DNA of 64,000 nt from CAMDTE01 sp964504345 (GCA_964504345.1 CAZDDX010000008.1:1-64000); one strand, 5' to 3'. Shown: positions 50,401 to 59,027, counted from the stretch's first letter. Notes: generated by a model not told the origin, from the letters alone. A program made the numbers and translations.

Positions 50401-50784
50401 TCCGCTCAAATGCGTGTGGGAAAAGCCGTACAAGGCCGTGTCCGTGTGGTGGTAGCCGCTGCAGCCGTCCCACCCTTCCAAGCGGGTGTCCGGGCCCAAC
50501 TGCACCATGCCAAACGGGCGCTGCGCGCTGGGGTGGGTGTGGCCGTGGCCGCCCGTACCGATGAACAAGTTGGGCTGGGGCGCAGCCATAGGTGCACTGA
50601 CTTGAAAAGCGGGGCCACTGGCCGTTATCGGACCGCGCAATCCCGCCTTGGGTGGCGAAGGCACTGCCTTGGCCGGCGCGCCGGAAGTTTTCATAGGCGG
50701 CGTTGCCCTTGTTTGACCCACTGCGTGACCGGCCGTCCACACCGCGCAAACGGCCCAAAAAATAACCCATTTCATCGTGCGCAT
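47443..50784 (-). CDS. GH92 alpha-mannosidase with C-terminal discoidin-like domain
   Basis: Start set at ATG 50784 (MRTMKWVIFWAVCAVWTAGHAVGQ, a signal peptide); ATG 50814 would place ten residues ahead of it. The GH92 core is clear: FIGTGGHGHTHPSAQRPFGMVQLGPDT, GYHHTDTALYGFSHTHLSGTG, TVFSLWDTYRTAHPLYAL, WELAANETNCMIGYHAVSVL (catalytic Glu region), GNEPSHHIAYLYN and SGNEDCGQMSAWYVMASLGLYP. These calcium-dependent enzymes release mannose, mostly alpha-1,2. The last ~150 residues resemble an F5/8 type C (discoidin) domain. A repetitive GARAEGARADGAQAQ linker is coded by GC palindromes. Divergent from the gene at 50813. Confidence 0.92.
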   Translation of the reverse strand: MRTMKWVIFWAVCAVWTAGHAVGQTRATPPMKTSGAPAKAVPSPPKAGLRGPITASGPAFQVSAPMAAPQPNLFIGTGGHGHTHPSAQRPFGMVQLGPDTRLEGWDGCSGYHHTDTALYGFSHTHLSGTGVSDYGDLLVVPQSGALDLRYQPLSFQHASAGDPLAEIAVPGYYSVGLPGGLRAELTASERVGRHRYWADPNRPFRVLIRMHHRDKAYDFAVRPLAGAAVSAASNAAAPNETGVFRAEGHRFSRAWATRQKLFFALNSSVPFVLTEPESGLFVLEFAAGSWSKTGHIDLDVALSSTDTEGAWRNWTAETRREPTFDDTRQAAALDWERELGKIEVQGPSDQVVVFRTALYHAFSVPNLWSDVDGRYRGMDDAVHQDTLHQRYTVFSLWDTYRTAHPLYALTQPERTNDFVATILDHYALSGRLPVWELAANETNCMIGYHAVSVLADAYAKGYPVPLEAALRAADSTAKAAVFGLPTYRKQGYLSVEDAPESVSKTLEYAYDDWCIARLAEAAGSRDLRAEYDRRATGYRSVLDPETGLVRPRTNGGWLTPFEPREVNNHFTEANAWQYSFAPVHDLAGWTALLGNGDRRAGLNRLETLLDGLFSAPSATVGREQADITGLVGQYAHGNEPSHHIAYLYNATPNPWKGQRVVRHVLDSLYRNAPDGLSGNEDCGQMSAWYVMASLGLYPLVPGESRYATGALYWDRAVLHLPDALPGVVPDGLPIKGDSGALGVGARAEGARADGAQAQVARGTRTFYTSGRTVEFNRAGDGPYVARMRFNGRPVGGFLDHQALVQGGVLEFEQQEQPTDREDWEPYANGVGSAAGAAPAPTLRVARSFANQTELRMDPPAGVESGLLRVTLHGTEKQTMDVPFRGKDVFWPQQKLQQKGSGTGNALVLSQTTRVEAAVVQPNGALGHTSVATVTRWPNTYRVAYSSAPNRQYTGGNDNALVDGISGDVEWRKGNWVGHQGVDLVVRVDLGKKQRVDRVSVGLLKDIGAWIAFPQSVQVWASNTEDEPSGLENLFSETVTYSLRSAWSRSVDLRATAKTDESPRTNTVTFDAPKPKKVRFLYLKFTNAGPLPEWHPGAGGQTFFFVDEVSVRVK

Positions 50785-50787
50785 GCC

Positions 50788-50807
50788 CAAAGATAGCCGT
50801 ACTTTTG
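50788..50807. promoter_or_regulatory. Back-to-back divergent -7 elements of GH92 and the choice-of-anchor gene
   Basis: On the minus strand TATCTTTG (50795-50788) lies 3 bases before the GH92 ATG at 50784. On the plus strand TACTTTTG (50800-50807) lies 5 bases before the ATG at 50813. Both match TAnnTTTG; only 4 bases separate them. Neither has a good TTTG about 19 bases upstream, so activity may depend on a regulator or on the -7 box alone. Confidence 0.6.
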
Positions 50808-50812
50808 GCGCC

Positions 50813-51601
50813 ATGAACGTGAAATCTACCTTCTTGATGACCGGACTGCTGTTGGTGCCGGCCCTGACCCTGATCTCCTACCCTTCCGGCGCGCCCATCA
50901 ACCGCAGCGGTTCGCCGGCGTCGAACAACCAGACCTGCACCAGCTGCCACAACCCCGTGGGCAACGGCGCGGAGTCCATTGTCATTACCTCCAACATTCC
51001 GGCCGACGGTTTTAAGCCAAACACCAACTACACCATCACGGTCACCGGCAACGCCAACGGGACCACCACCCCGCGCATGGGATTCTGTGCGTCGGTTGAG
51101 GCCAACGGTGTGCACGTAGGCTCGGTTCAGCCCCAGACCGGCTCTCAAAAAATCAGCGACTTCATCACGCACCAGTCCACCAGCATTTCCACCGCCAACG
51201 GCACCAAGTCTTGGAACTTCACTTGGAATTCCGGCAACACCAGCGGCTCAGCTACCGTGTACGTTTCCATGCTCTTCGCCAACGGCAACGGCGGCGACAG
51301 CGGAGACCGCACGCGCACCTCCAGCGCTACCTTCACCCAAAGCTTCGTGAGCCAGGAAGAGAACACCGCGCCGGAAGTGGCCATTGGCCCCAACCCTGCG
51401 CAGAACTTCACACGCTTTACCTTCCCAGCTACCACGGAAACCCAAATACTGGAAGTGGTGGATCTGCAAGGCCGAAGCACCTACCGCGCAACCGTGGAAG
51501 CCGGCAGCACTGCGCACTTCTTGAACGTGGCCAATTGGACCAACGGCACCTACCTCGTTCGCGTGGGCGCGGCCCGCGGCCGCTTGGTGGTTCAGCACTA
51601 A
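50813..51601 (+). CDS. T9SS-exported choice-of-anchor V-like protein with a CTSCH motif
   Basis: 262 aa from ATG 50813. N-terminal signal (FLMTGLLLVPALTLISY), then GAPINRSGSPASNNQTCTSCHNP with CxxCH at 42-46, a c-type haem motif. Next comes a beta-sandwich with NTNYTITVTGNANG, typical of the reeler/choice-of-anchor V class in Bacteroidota, and a T9SS type A tail (IGPNPAQNFTRFTF ... GTYLVRVGAARGRLVVQH). Whether the CxxCH carries haem depends on maturation in the periplasm before T9SS export; one motif and no distal Met ligand make this uncertain. It starts at an apparently leaderless promoter shared with GH92. Confidence 0.8.
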   Translation: MNVKSTFLMTGLLLVPALTLISYPSGAPINRSGSPASNNQTCTSCHNPVGNGAESIVITSNIPADGFKPNTNYTITVTGNANGTTTPRMGFCASVEANGVHVGSVQPQTGSQKISDFITHQSTSISTANGTKSWNFTWNSGNTSGSATVYVSMLFANGNGGDSGDRTRTSSATFTQSFVSQEENTAPEVAIGPNPAQNFTRFTFPATTETQILEVVDLQGRSTYRATVEAGSTAHFLNVANWTNGTYLVRVGAARGRLVVQH

Positions 51602-51635
51602 GCGTTTGCAGCTACCGCACTAAGCGCTTGCCCCC

Positions 51636-52331
51636 ATGACCCTTCATCCCCTGTTGTTCTCCGCGTTATCCCGGGCCCAACAGGGGATTTTTCATTTCCG
51701 GACGGTTGTCGCCCTGAGTGCATTCGCATTGGTGACGCCCGCTTCAGCAATGCCCGCCTTCGGAACGACTCTTGCAGGTGCGCTCGCAGCAGGCACGCCC
51801 GTCCTGGGGCACCTCTCCCCAATTGACACCCTCACACCCGCTCCTCTGCCCGACGCCGCTGCCCTGCGCGCTTTGTTTGGCGCCGCCGCAGACTCCGTGG
51901 TGGGACCGTCGGACTCCGCTGCCTTTCTGGTGCAGATTCCGCAGTCGGTGGACTTGGAAGAGGTTATTGCCTTTGGCAAAACGCTGATTGGCCGGCCTTA
52001 CCGTTCCGGCAGTAAGGGCCCCAATGGGTTCGACTGTTCCGGCCTGATGCACTACATTTTTGGACACCACGGCATACTCATGCCGTCCAGCAGCCGAGAC
52101 TACGCCGGGCGAGGCTCTCCCGTTCCCTACGGCCAATGGGAGGTAGGGGACTTCGTTTTGTTTGGCGGCCGCGGCGGGCGCAGCATTGGACACGTGGGCC
52201 TGGTAGTGGCCATTGAGCCCGGCGCCGTCTACATGCTCCACTCCGGCACCAGCCCCGGCGTTTGCGTTCAAAACTTCCTCGCCATGCCTTACTACAAAAA
52301 GCGGTACGTAGGGGCGAGGAGGTTGTTTTGA
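51636..52331 (+). CDS. NlpC/P60-family peptidase, exported
   Basis: 231 aa. A signal-like segment (VVALSAFALVTPASA) and an Ala/Pro-rich spacer precede the NlpC/P60 domain: LIGRPYRSGSKGPNGFDCSGLMHYIF with catalytic Cys134, SIGHVGLVV with His186 and YMLHSGTS with the third polar residue His202. These enzymes cleave cell-wall stem peptides (D-Glu/meso-DAP linkages). It is placed 35 bases after the T9SS gene and 8 bases before yidD. Family assignment is firm; the target bond is inferred. Confidence 0.88.
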   Translation: MTLHPLLFSALSRAQQGIFHFRTVVALSAFALVTPASAMPAFGTTLAGALAAGTPVLGHLSPIDTLTPAPLPDAAALRALFGAAADSVVGPSDSAAFLVQIPQSVDLEEVIAFGKTLIGRPYRSGSKGPNGFDCSGLMHYIFGHHGILMPSSSRDYAGRGSPVPYGQWEVGDFVLFGGRGGRSIGHVGLVVAIEPGAVYMLHSGTSPGVCVQNFLAMPYYKKRYVGARRLF

Positions 52332-52339
52332 GTTGCGCA

Positions 52340-52636
52340 ATGAAGTTCTTGCTCTTGGCCCTCATTCATTTGTACCGACGATTGGTGCGTCCCTTTTTTA
52401 GGGCAACGTGTTTATTCCGAGAGTCTTGTTCGGTGTATGTTGAGCGCGAAACACGAAAAAACGGATTTCAAGCCGGTCTCCGAGCGTTGCGATTTCGCTT
52501 TAAAAACTGCCGACCCGGTTACTTCTGGATCCATCAAGACACAAATCCGCAATTGGTTACGGTAAAAGGGGTCCTTTTAGACGTTGAGGAGGTCAATCCG
52601 GAGCTGATGAATGACCGCCGAGATTTCAGTAATTGA
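52340..52636 (+). CDS. yidD: YidD-like membrane protein insertion efficiency factor
   Basis: 98 aa from ATG 52340. LIHLYRRLVRPFFRATCLFRESCSVYVERETRKNGFQAGLRALRFRFKNCRPGY matches the YidD pattern (YRRxxSP, CRFxPTCSxYxxxAxxxxG, LAxxRxxRCxP), in which the three cysteines and basic/aromatic residues form a membrane-surface domain assisting YidC-dependent insertion. PTC is here ESC, and the tail after GY is longer (WIHQDTNPQLV...), so it is a divergent Bacteroidota version. No rnpA/yidC genes are adjacent. Confidence 0.75.
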   Translation: MKFLLLALIHLYRRLVRPFFRATCLFRESCSVYVERETRKNGFQAGLRALRFRFKNCRPGYFWIHQDTNPQLVTVKGVLLDVEEVNPELMNDRRDFSN

Positions 52637-52664
52637 AAGGATTACTCCGGATGGGGTACAACGA

Positions 52665-53417
52665 TCACTCAAAAAGATACGACAGTCCAAGCGAGGTAAC
52701 CCGACTCCGATTCAGACCCATGCTTGGAGGTTTGCTGTCGAAGTAATGGGTGTATTCTGCTTTCAACTGCAGTCGTTTGGACAAGGAGTACACCAAACTG
52801 TGCTGTCCGGAAATACGGTAATCGTTAAATGCCGTCAGTCTCGGTTGAAAGTAAACCGTGCTGGCTATTCCCCATTTTTCCTCGTTGCTCCAGTTGAAAT
52901 TCAGGTAATTGCTGGATCGAAAAACGCCAGCATCCACCACCCCGTCAACTGCCCATTCGTTCTCCAACATGATTGTTGTACCGCCGTACAAACGGCTTTT
53001 TTCGTGCATCAACATGCGTATCCGGGGCCCCGTACCCACTAATTGGCGAAGGGCGATGCCCAAAGGAGGGTTGTCTTGAACTTGCAAAAATCCTTCCCAA
53101 CGTATCGCTGGGTTTACTTTGATGGAACCCCGAAGGTGTGCCATCTTGTAGTTGGTGTACACCTCGGCGGTACTGCGAGAATAACCCCCATCCAAAAGGA
53201 GTAATACGTAAATTCGTCCCGTTTTGCGCTGGGTCGCAAAACGCCCGGTAAGCGTGGTCAGATCGTCGTCAAACTGCTGACGAAAATAACTTACGTCCAA
53301 CGACGTTTGCCATCCGATGGAGTCTGCGTTGACGCGCGCTTGCTCCACATTAACGACTTGGCCCGCAGCCTCAATCGCGCTGAGGAAAACGAGCAGACAA
53401 ATACTTTTCCAATGCAT
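52665..53417 (-). CDS. DUF481-like outer-membrane beta-barrel protein
   Basis: 250 aa. Signal peptide (ICLLVFLSAIEAAGQ). The beta strands include WQTSLDVSYFRQQFDDDLTTLTGRF, RWEGFLQVQDNP, KWGIASTVYFQPRLT and AEYTHYFDSKPP, ending VTSLGLSYLFE. These match DUF481 (YdiY-like, salt-induced OMP) proteins, which occur in Bacteroidota without known function. Its start overlaps the end of the upstream membrane-protein gene by 47 bases, so the two are co-transcribed. Confidence 0.75.
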   Translation of the reverse strand: MHWKSICLLVFLSAIEAAGQVVNVEQARVNADSIGWQTSLDVSYFRQQFDDDLTTLTGRFATQRKTGRIYVLLLLDGGYSRSTAEVYTNYKMAHLRGSIKVNPAIRWEGFLQVQDNPPLGIALRQLVGTGPRIRMLMHEKSRLYGGTTIMLENEWAVDGVVDAGVFRSSNYLNFNWSNEEKWGIASTVYFQPRLTAFNDYRISGQHSLVYSLSKRLQLKAEYTHYFDSKPPSMGLNRSRVTSLGLSYLFE

Positions 53418-54018
53418 GTTTATGACCGGCTAAACTCATATTCTTTAGATCGAAAACCTTGGACTCATTTCCGTCCGAAAAAACCTCAAAATGCCACGTA
53501 TTCGTTTGAGAATAACTTGCACTCAATGCTTGTGACTCTGCCTTGAAGAACCTGTACGCAGAAATTGGAAGAGTAGCTTCCGTCCCGTTGTCAAAATAAT
53601 ACAACCGATCCCCGCGAATCTCAAGAAAATCCTTGCGGTTCAATAGATAATTGATGGACAAGCCCAAAGGAATAAGCAGCATCATGACCGGAAGAATGCC
53701 TTCGTACCACTTTACATCTCGGGTGTAGAGCTCGTAACACGTGGAACCAATCCACAGTAAATTCAATGCATGCAGAATAAGCTCAGCAAAGGCAGAAAGC
53801 TCAAAACGCACCCCTTCCGGTGTTGTTTTTGCTCTACAAAAAATCAACCGCCAAAGCCATTGAAGTCCCAAAACAACCAGTACAGCAGCTGCCACAAGTC
53901 CATACAGAGGCAAATTTCCCAACCAGCCTTCCACACCGTTGTTGAGGATGTCCGCACCAAAAAGAACGAGCACTGCGAAAGCCCCTACGGCCAAGCGCAA
54001 TTTTAATAGTTTATTCAT
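53371..54018 (-). CDS. Membrane protein with four hydrophobic segments and a PH-like C-terminus
   Basis: 215 aa. Hydrophobic helices lie near residues 8-25, 37-58, 77-95 and 108-125. The C-terminal domain (RKDFLEIRGDRLYYFDNGTEATLPISAYRFFKAES) looks like a small bacterial PH/DUF304-type beta domain. It is the middle gene of a minus-strand trio (54379 to 52665). Function unknown; the frame and composition are convincing. Confidence 0.65.
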   Translation of the reverse strand: MNKLLKLRLAVGAFAVLVLFGADILNNGVEGWLGNLPLYGLVAAAVLVVLGLQWLWRLIFCRAKTTPEGVRFELSAFAELILHALNLLWIGSTCYELYTRDVKWYEGILPVMMLLIPLGLSINYLLNRKDFLEIRGDRLYYFDNGTEATLPISAYRFFKAESQALSASYSQTNTWHFEVFSDGNESKVFDLKNMSLAGHKHALEKYLSARFPQRD

Positions 54019-54025
54019 AATTCCC

Positions 54026-54379
54026 TTAAATCACAACCGGTTCCAAATCCAAAGTAAAAGACTGCGCTCCATCGCGGAAGGCCTGAAGCATCGGGAATTC
54101 AGTCACTTCCGTTTCTCCGAGTACGTCGTGGGAATCGGAATAAACTTGAGCCTTCAGTTCTGCCGTGGTCTCCGCCAATTGCAACCCGCTGATAAAAAAT
54201 TCAAAATCAACGGCCTCTGGCACGCTCCGATCCCTCAGAAAACCCATGGCGTTGCCTTGCAACGATTCCACTTTCACCCCCAACAAATCGTCCCGGTAGG
54301 AATCGACTTCCAAAAGTTTTACGTAAAAAGTGCCCTGATAGTGCTTTGGTAGGACCTTAATATTTATTTTTACTAACAT
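54026..54379 (-). CDS. Hypothetical cytoplasmic protein, 117 aa
   Basis: The frame MLVKINIKVLPKHYQGTFYVKLLEVDSYRDDLLG ... AVDFEFFISGLQLAETTAELKAQVY has regular beta/alpha alternation and no signal or membrane segment. It ends 7 bases before the membrane protein gene on the same strand. No family is recognised. The divergent giant gene starts 20 bases away. Confidence 0.6.
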   Translation of the reverse strand: MLVKINIKVLPKHYQGTFYVKLLEVDSYRDDLLGVKVESLQGNAMGFLRDRSVPEAVDFEFFISGLQLAETTAELKAQVYSDSHDVLGETEVTEFPMLQAFRDGAQSFTLDLEPVVI

Positions 54380-54398
54380 ACCGACATTTCTCTAGTTG

Positions 54399-57300
54399 AT
54401 GAATTCAAATTTTGTTCGCGACGTGCGCGTTCGCGCCGCTTTTTTATTGGTTGTTTCGATTGCGCTGTTTTTGTTGAGCCAAAACATGCGGCAAAAGATA
54501 CAGCAAGTAGTTGACTCAAGTTACACGTCTTACGCATTTCAGCCGAACTCCTCGCTGTCCCGGAGGTTGAACCACGCGAACACTTATTACTGGTACGCTC
54601 GGTACCGAAAAAATGCACAGCCCGAGTTCCAAAAATCGTTGGCCATTTCAGAACAAATAGTGCGTGAAATCGCAGATTCCGTTCGTGCGCAACCCCTTAA
54701 ATCGGACGCCTACCATTCCCTGGAACAACAGGCCAAAACCCTAGCCCAATACTGCCGAGAACAGTCGGACGTTTCGCAACTGAACATTGCCTCCTACGTG
54801 CCTTTCTATCTGGAAATGATGGGGCACGACGAGTCCTTTATGGAACAGGACTGCGAGGCTGAAGAAGTGGAAACCCGCGCAGCGAACCGCGCCATCGATG
54901 TTCTTTTGGAGCTCACGGCGCCTGAAAAAAATGCCAAAATTGGAGATCGGCCGTTGTTTGCCCTTGTGGAAGCCAGTGGAGAATCAAAAGCTATTCACGA
55001 ATCCATCATCCAAAAGCTGAACGCAGAATCTAAGTTTTACACCGTTTCGGACCATGAGTTGGTCAAAATTCTTGGGGAAGGAGCCACCTACTCCAACGTT
55101 TTTCGGGACTCCGCATCCTTGGTGCGGGTTGCCGATTTCTTTGGCGCAAAAAGCATTGCGCTGATTGAATTGATCAACAACGACAAGGTGGACGGGATCC
55201 ACTACTACGGCATGCGGTACAACGTGTGGCAGGGGGGTGACAACACCATCAAAGACGGAGTGTACACGGAATACTTCCTGCGCAACCGGAACTTCAACCA
55301 AATGACCCTCTTCAAAATCCCCCTGCTCCTCTACTTTGCAGGCCTGTTGGGAATGCTGGCGTGTTGGATTGCTCTGGGATTTTTGCTGATGAAATGGCCC
55401 TCATTTTCATGGCCTTCCGTGCTTTTGGCACTGGGTGTATCCGTGGCAACGATCATTGGCTTGGTGGACTACCTGTACCTGGATTTTTTGAACCCGCTTC
55501 CGTCGGATTACTACGCTACCGATGCGGGGGAAATTTGGCAAATCAGCCTTCCCGCCGCGCTGTTATTGGTTCCCTTGTTCATCAATTACGTGGTCCTCGG
55601 GCGATTGGACAAACACATTTCCCAGTACCGATCCCGTTTGGACGAGCCCCAAGGGCTGTTCATTTTAATCAGCGGTAGTCTTGCCTCGATTCCCTTGATC
55701 TGGTCCAACTACCGCATCATGCGCTTTGGCATTGAATCCAATACGTGGGTCATCGGGGTGTATTCTTTGATCCTGTTCACGGCCTATGCTTTTGCACTCA
55801 GCAGGTGGGTGCATAAAATCTTGGACTTCCCACAAAAAGTAGATCCGCGAAGAAGGGTACTCTCCTACGCGGTGACTGCCTTGCTGGTGTATGGCCTGTA
55901 CGCCGAAACCGCTGAATTGGTAGTTGGCGGTACCGCATCGGTGAACGAATGGAAACTGTTGGTATTGATTCTTTTACCGTTGGCATTGGAAAAACTGTAC
56001 CTCCGCATCCCCGCACGCAGTTTAGAGCCGGTGGTGCCGGACGAGTTTCGCCCCGTCAATATAGAACACCTCCATTTGGAACAAGGACGGTGGAACTACC
56101 GAAACAAAAGCGCCTCCCTGCTTCTGGTGCAATCGTCCAATTCCCTGAATGCCGCCAATTACTTGGTGGCCGTTGACCAACACCACAAACGGGACTGGCA
56201 CATCGTGGATTTCAGTCAGCGCGGCGACGGAAAAGTCCATTATTTTCCTTTTGCGCATGCCTTTGAGCACTTGTTTACCTACAAGCGTTTCAACGACGTC
56301 ACCGAACAGTCGCGCATCATTGGCAACTTGTTGGGTAAGCTGATCAATACAGTCTCCAGCATTGGGGATTACCTCATCGACGAAAGCGACCCCAAGCCCC
56401 GCAATCCACAGGAGGTCGCCGCCATGATTGCGCTAGCGCTGTCTTCAACTTCGTACGGCTTGATTTTTCAGCACCCGGAGCGAGCCGCCGAGGAAGATTT
56501 GGAGTTGATGGAAGCAATTTTAGAATTGCTCGTGGTTCAGGAATCGGTGCCGCCCCTTGCGTTTTGCGAGGGCAGTGCTTATTCTTTGCAGCAACGCTTT
56601 CAACAAACCCTGAACAAATTCAGTACGAACGCCGGAGACGAGCCCGTTCGCTTCCCTCTGGCATTCAAGAACCTTGCCGTCTCCGTTTTAGCCAATCGAA
56701 ACCTAGACCCCACCAGCCGGGTGTTGATTGAGGAACGATTGGTTGCCAGCGAATTGGATCAATCGCCGGCCTTGGCCAAACGGGCAGTAGACGACCTTTT
56801 GTCCAGCGGACAAGTGTTTACCAACGAATACGGTCGGATTCAACTCAAGTCTCCCTTGTTTGAATTCCATGCGGAGCCGGAGAATTTTGCCGGTTTGGCG
56901 GAACTGGATCGCGATTTGCGCGCAGTAGTAGAAAGCGCCGCCATGGCCTCCAACGAATTGGGCGTTTTCAATCTTGACTTGGTGACTGCATTGGCAGAAC
57001 GCCCCCGCAAAGAAGTTTTGGCGGCTCTTCAAACGCTGCAAGCCCTCCACTTGATCATTGACCTGCAGGACGACGCCCACGTAGATTTGTACCGATTTGC
57101 AGACATCGACACGCTGAAAACGCTCCGACAGGAGGACGAACACGAAAAACACAACCTCAACCAAAGCACGCGCGAGTACTACCGTTCTTACATCCGGTTC
57201 TTCCTGCCGCACGAGGCTTGGGACCAAAGCCAAAAGCACCTCGAGCACTGTTTGGCCACCGGGTTGGTCAGCGAACGCGAACTCACCTTACTGGCGGCGC

Positions 57301-59027
57301 GCGTCCTCCGGGTGGGGGGTATTGGCTTTACGGAGGACTTTCTGGACTTTGTGTTCCACAAAATCATTGCCGTAGGGGCCACCGCTAACTTCCACGGAGC
57401 GCAGCAACTGATACTCCGCTACCAAGCAAACCAAAAGAAGTCCTCGCTCGCGTTGTCTGAAAGTTTGGCTTGGCACGCCTTTGTACTGCACGTAGAAACC
57501 GGTAACTACTTGGAAGCAAGAGCCTTGTACGAAGCGGGCATCCGTACTCGTGCGGAACAAAACACCCTCAGCTCGTCCGAACGGTTGGTGTGCGTTCGGT
57601 ACTGTTTTGGGGACATTATGCACGCAGACTTGGCCGCACACGGCAAGGACCTCAACGATACTTTGCTGACCGACCCTGCCGTACCGGAATTGGACCGACT
57701 GCGCGCACAGTTTTACACCGTGAAACTGATTTTCAACAGAACAAAAAGTTTGGAAACCGCCGAAAACCTGCCCAACGTGCAGCACGTGCTGCACACCTAC
57801 CAATCACTCTTGCAGGCCCTCACGGAAAAAACAGCACCGCTCCAAGGGAAGGACAATTGGGATGAAAACGGGCACGCCGCCGTTGCATTGCTAAAAGAAG
57901 TCTTGAACGACCACCTGGGCTACTGTGCAGATTTCTTACTGCCGTACCAAGATCATTTAGCGTGGATTCAATTGGACGCAACCACGGCATGGGAACGGGT
58001 ACAACAACTGAAAACGCAACGATTTATGTGGGAGCGCACCATTGACGGAGACAATTGGTTGGATCCCAGTTGGATCCAACGCGGCACCAGCACGGACTAC
58101 CGCAGTCTGTGCTTTACGTACAACTTCCTGCAGCGTTGCGCCTACCAGTTGAATCAATTCGACGAGTCCATCAAAATTGGACAATTGTCTTTTACACTCA
58201 ATAGTTTCATTGGCGACCACAACGGAAAGCAGCTTTGCGCCGGGTTCATTTCCAAGGCACATGGGGCCCAAGGGAACAACCTAGAAGCCTTGTATTGGGC
58301 CGAACAAAGCGTTGCCTACGCACACACCCACAGGTTGTATGCGGACCGTCCGTTGACTACGTTGGCAGAGGCCTGCGCTTCCGCAGCGGACTTCTCTTCC
58401 TTCCGCCAGCTCAGTCGGTTGATTTCCGAACGCCATACACTCAAGCATTTTGACGACGCCATGCCCGCAACCCAAAAGAAGGGATTGCTCCTCACCGGGC
58501 CGGAGCTGCTGGCGGCTCAAACGGAAAAAGGTTCCCGCTTCTTCTGGGGGCAGCCGGTTGATTTTGACTTCTTGCAAACGTTGGTGGAGGCCTTAAAATC
58601 CTCCATGCCGCTCAAAGAAGGACAATCCCTCACTGTGAACGATCAGGACGTACAGCTTGATCGCGTCAAAATTTTCACCACCCAAAAGACCGACGTCCAG
58701 CCGGCAGTGGAGGTTGTTTCAAAACTTGAATTGAATCTGTCGTTCTCCGCACCGATCGGAACCACCCACGTCGTACCCATTGGCCCTGAACACCAACCCC
58801 TTGAGGAAATGCGCGGTGGATCCAAGGTTTGGGTGTTAAAAGGAGTCGAACCGGCAAAAACAACCAGTTGTGCATTAATCATTCAGGTGATCCAACCGGA
58901 AAACCAGTGGCACGTAGCTACCGCACACCCGGGAACCGTAGCGCCACCGCTTCCAAAACCAACTTATACGGGCCCCGGCAGCGCAGAGAGTATTGAATAT
59001 TGGAAACAGCATGCTTTTATTGAGTAA
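54399..59027 (+). CDS. Giant membrane protein with a degenerate STAND-like core and helical C-terminus
   Basis: 1542 aa from ATG 54399 (a TTG lies one codon earlier). One transmembrane helix near residues 12-28 precedes a periplasmic-type domain to ~300, then about seven hydrophobic segments (305-540). The soluble part opens with NIEHLHLEQGRWNYRNKSASLLLVQSSNSLNAANYLVA (about 555-592), which sits where a STAND NTPase has its P-loop but lacks GxxGxGK[ST]. YGLIFQHPERAAEEDLELMEAI (about 686-707) resembles a Walker B segment without the acidic pair. Winged-helix-like and TPR-like helices follow (about 745-1400), then a beta-rich C-terminal domain (GTTHVVPIGPEHQPL). I infer a STAND-derived protein that has lost nucleotide binding. 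Function unknown. Monocistronic. Confidence 0.7.
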   Translation: MNSNFVRDVRVRAAFLLVVSIALFLLSQNMRQKIQQVVDSSYTSYAFQPNSSLSRRLNHANTYYWYARYRKNAQPEFQKSLAISEQIVREIADSVRAQPLKSDAYHSLEQQAKTLAQYCREQSDVSQLNIASYVPFYLEMMGHDESFMEQDCEAEEVETRAANRAIDVLLELTAPEKNAKIGDRPLFALVEASGESKAIHESIIQKLNAESKFYTVSDHELVKILGEGATYSNVFRDSASLVRVADFFGAKSIALIELINNDKVDGIHYYGMRYNVWQGGDNTIKDGVYTEYFLRNRNFNQMTLFKIPLLLYFAGLLGMLACWIALGFLLMKWPSFSWPSVLLALGVSVATIIGLVDYLYLDFLNPLPSDYYATDAGEIWQISLPAALLLVPLFINYVVLGRLDKHISQYRSRLDEPQGLFILISGSLASIPLIWSNYRIMRFGIESNTWVIGVYSLILFTAYAFALSRWVHKILDFPQKVDPRRRVLSYAVTALLVYGLYAETAELVVGGTASVNEWKLLVLILLPLALEKLYLRIPARSLEPVVPDEFRPVNIEHLHLEQGRWNYRNKSASLLLVQSSNSLNAANYLVAVDQHHKRDWHIVDFSQRGDGKVHYFPFAHAFEHLFTYKRFNDVTEQSRIIGNLLGKLINTVSSIGDYLIDESDPKPRNPQEVAAMIALALSSTSYGLIFQHPERAAEEDLELMEAILELLVVQESVPPLAFCEGSAYSLQQRFQQTLNKFSTNAGDEPVRFPLAFKNLAVSVLANRNLDPTSRVLIEERLVASELDQSPALAKRAVDDLLSSGQVFTNEYGRIQLKSPLFEFHAEPENFAGLAELDRDLRAVVESAAMASNELGVFNLDLVTALAERPRKEVLAALQTLQALHLIIDLQDDAHVDLYRFADIDTLKTLRQEDEHEKHNLNQSTREYYRSYIRFFLPHEAWDQSQKHLEHCLATGLVSERELTLLAARVLRVGGIGFTEDFLDFVFHKIIAVGATANFHGAQQLILRYQANQKKSSLALSESLAWHAFVLHVETGNYLEARALYEAGIRTRAEQNTLSSSERLVCVRYCFGDIMHADLAAHGKDLNDTLLTDPAVPELDRLRAQFYTVKLIFNRTKSLETAENLPNVQHVLHTYQSLLQALTEKTAPLQGKDNWDENGHAAVALLKEVLNDHLGYCADFLLPYQDHLAWIQLDATTAWERVQQLKTQRFMWERTIDGDNWLDPSWIQRGTSTDYRSLCFTYNFLQRCAYQLNQFDESIKIGQLSFTLNSFIGDHNGKQLCAGFISKAHGAQGNNLEALYWAEQSVAYAHTHRLYADRPLTTLAEACASAADFSSFRQLSRLISERHTLKHFDDAMPATQKKGLLLTGPELLAAQTEKGSRFFWGQPVDFDFLQTLVEALKSSMPLKEGQSLTVNDQDVQLDRVKIFTTQKTDVQPAVEVVSKLELNLSFSAPIGTTHVVPIGPEHQPLEEMRGGSKVWVLKGVEPAKTTSCALIIQVIQPENQWHVATAHPGTVAPPLPKPTYTGPGSAESIEYWKQHAFIE

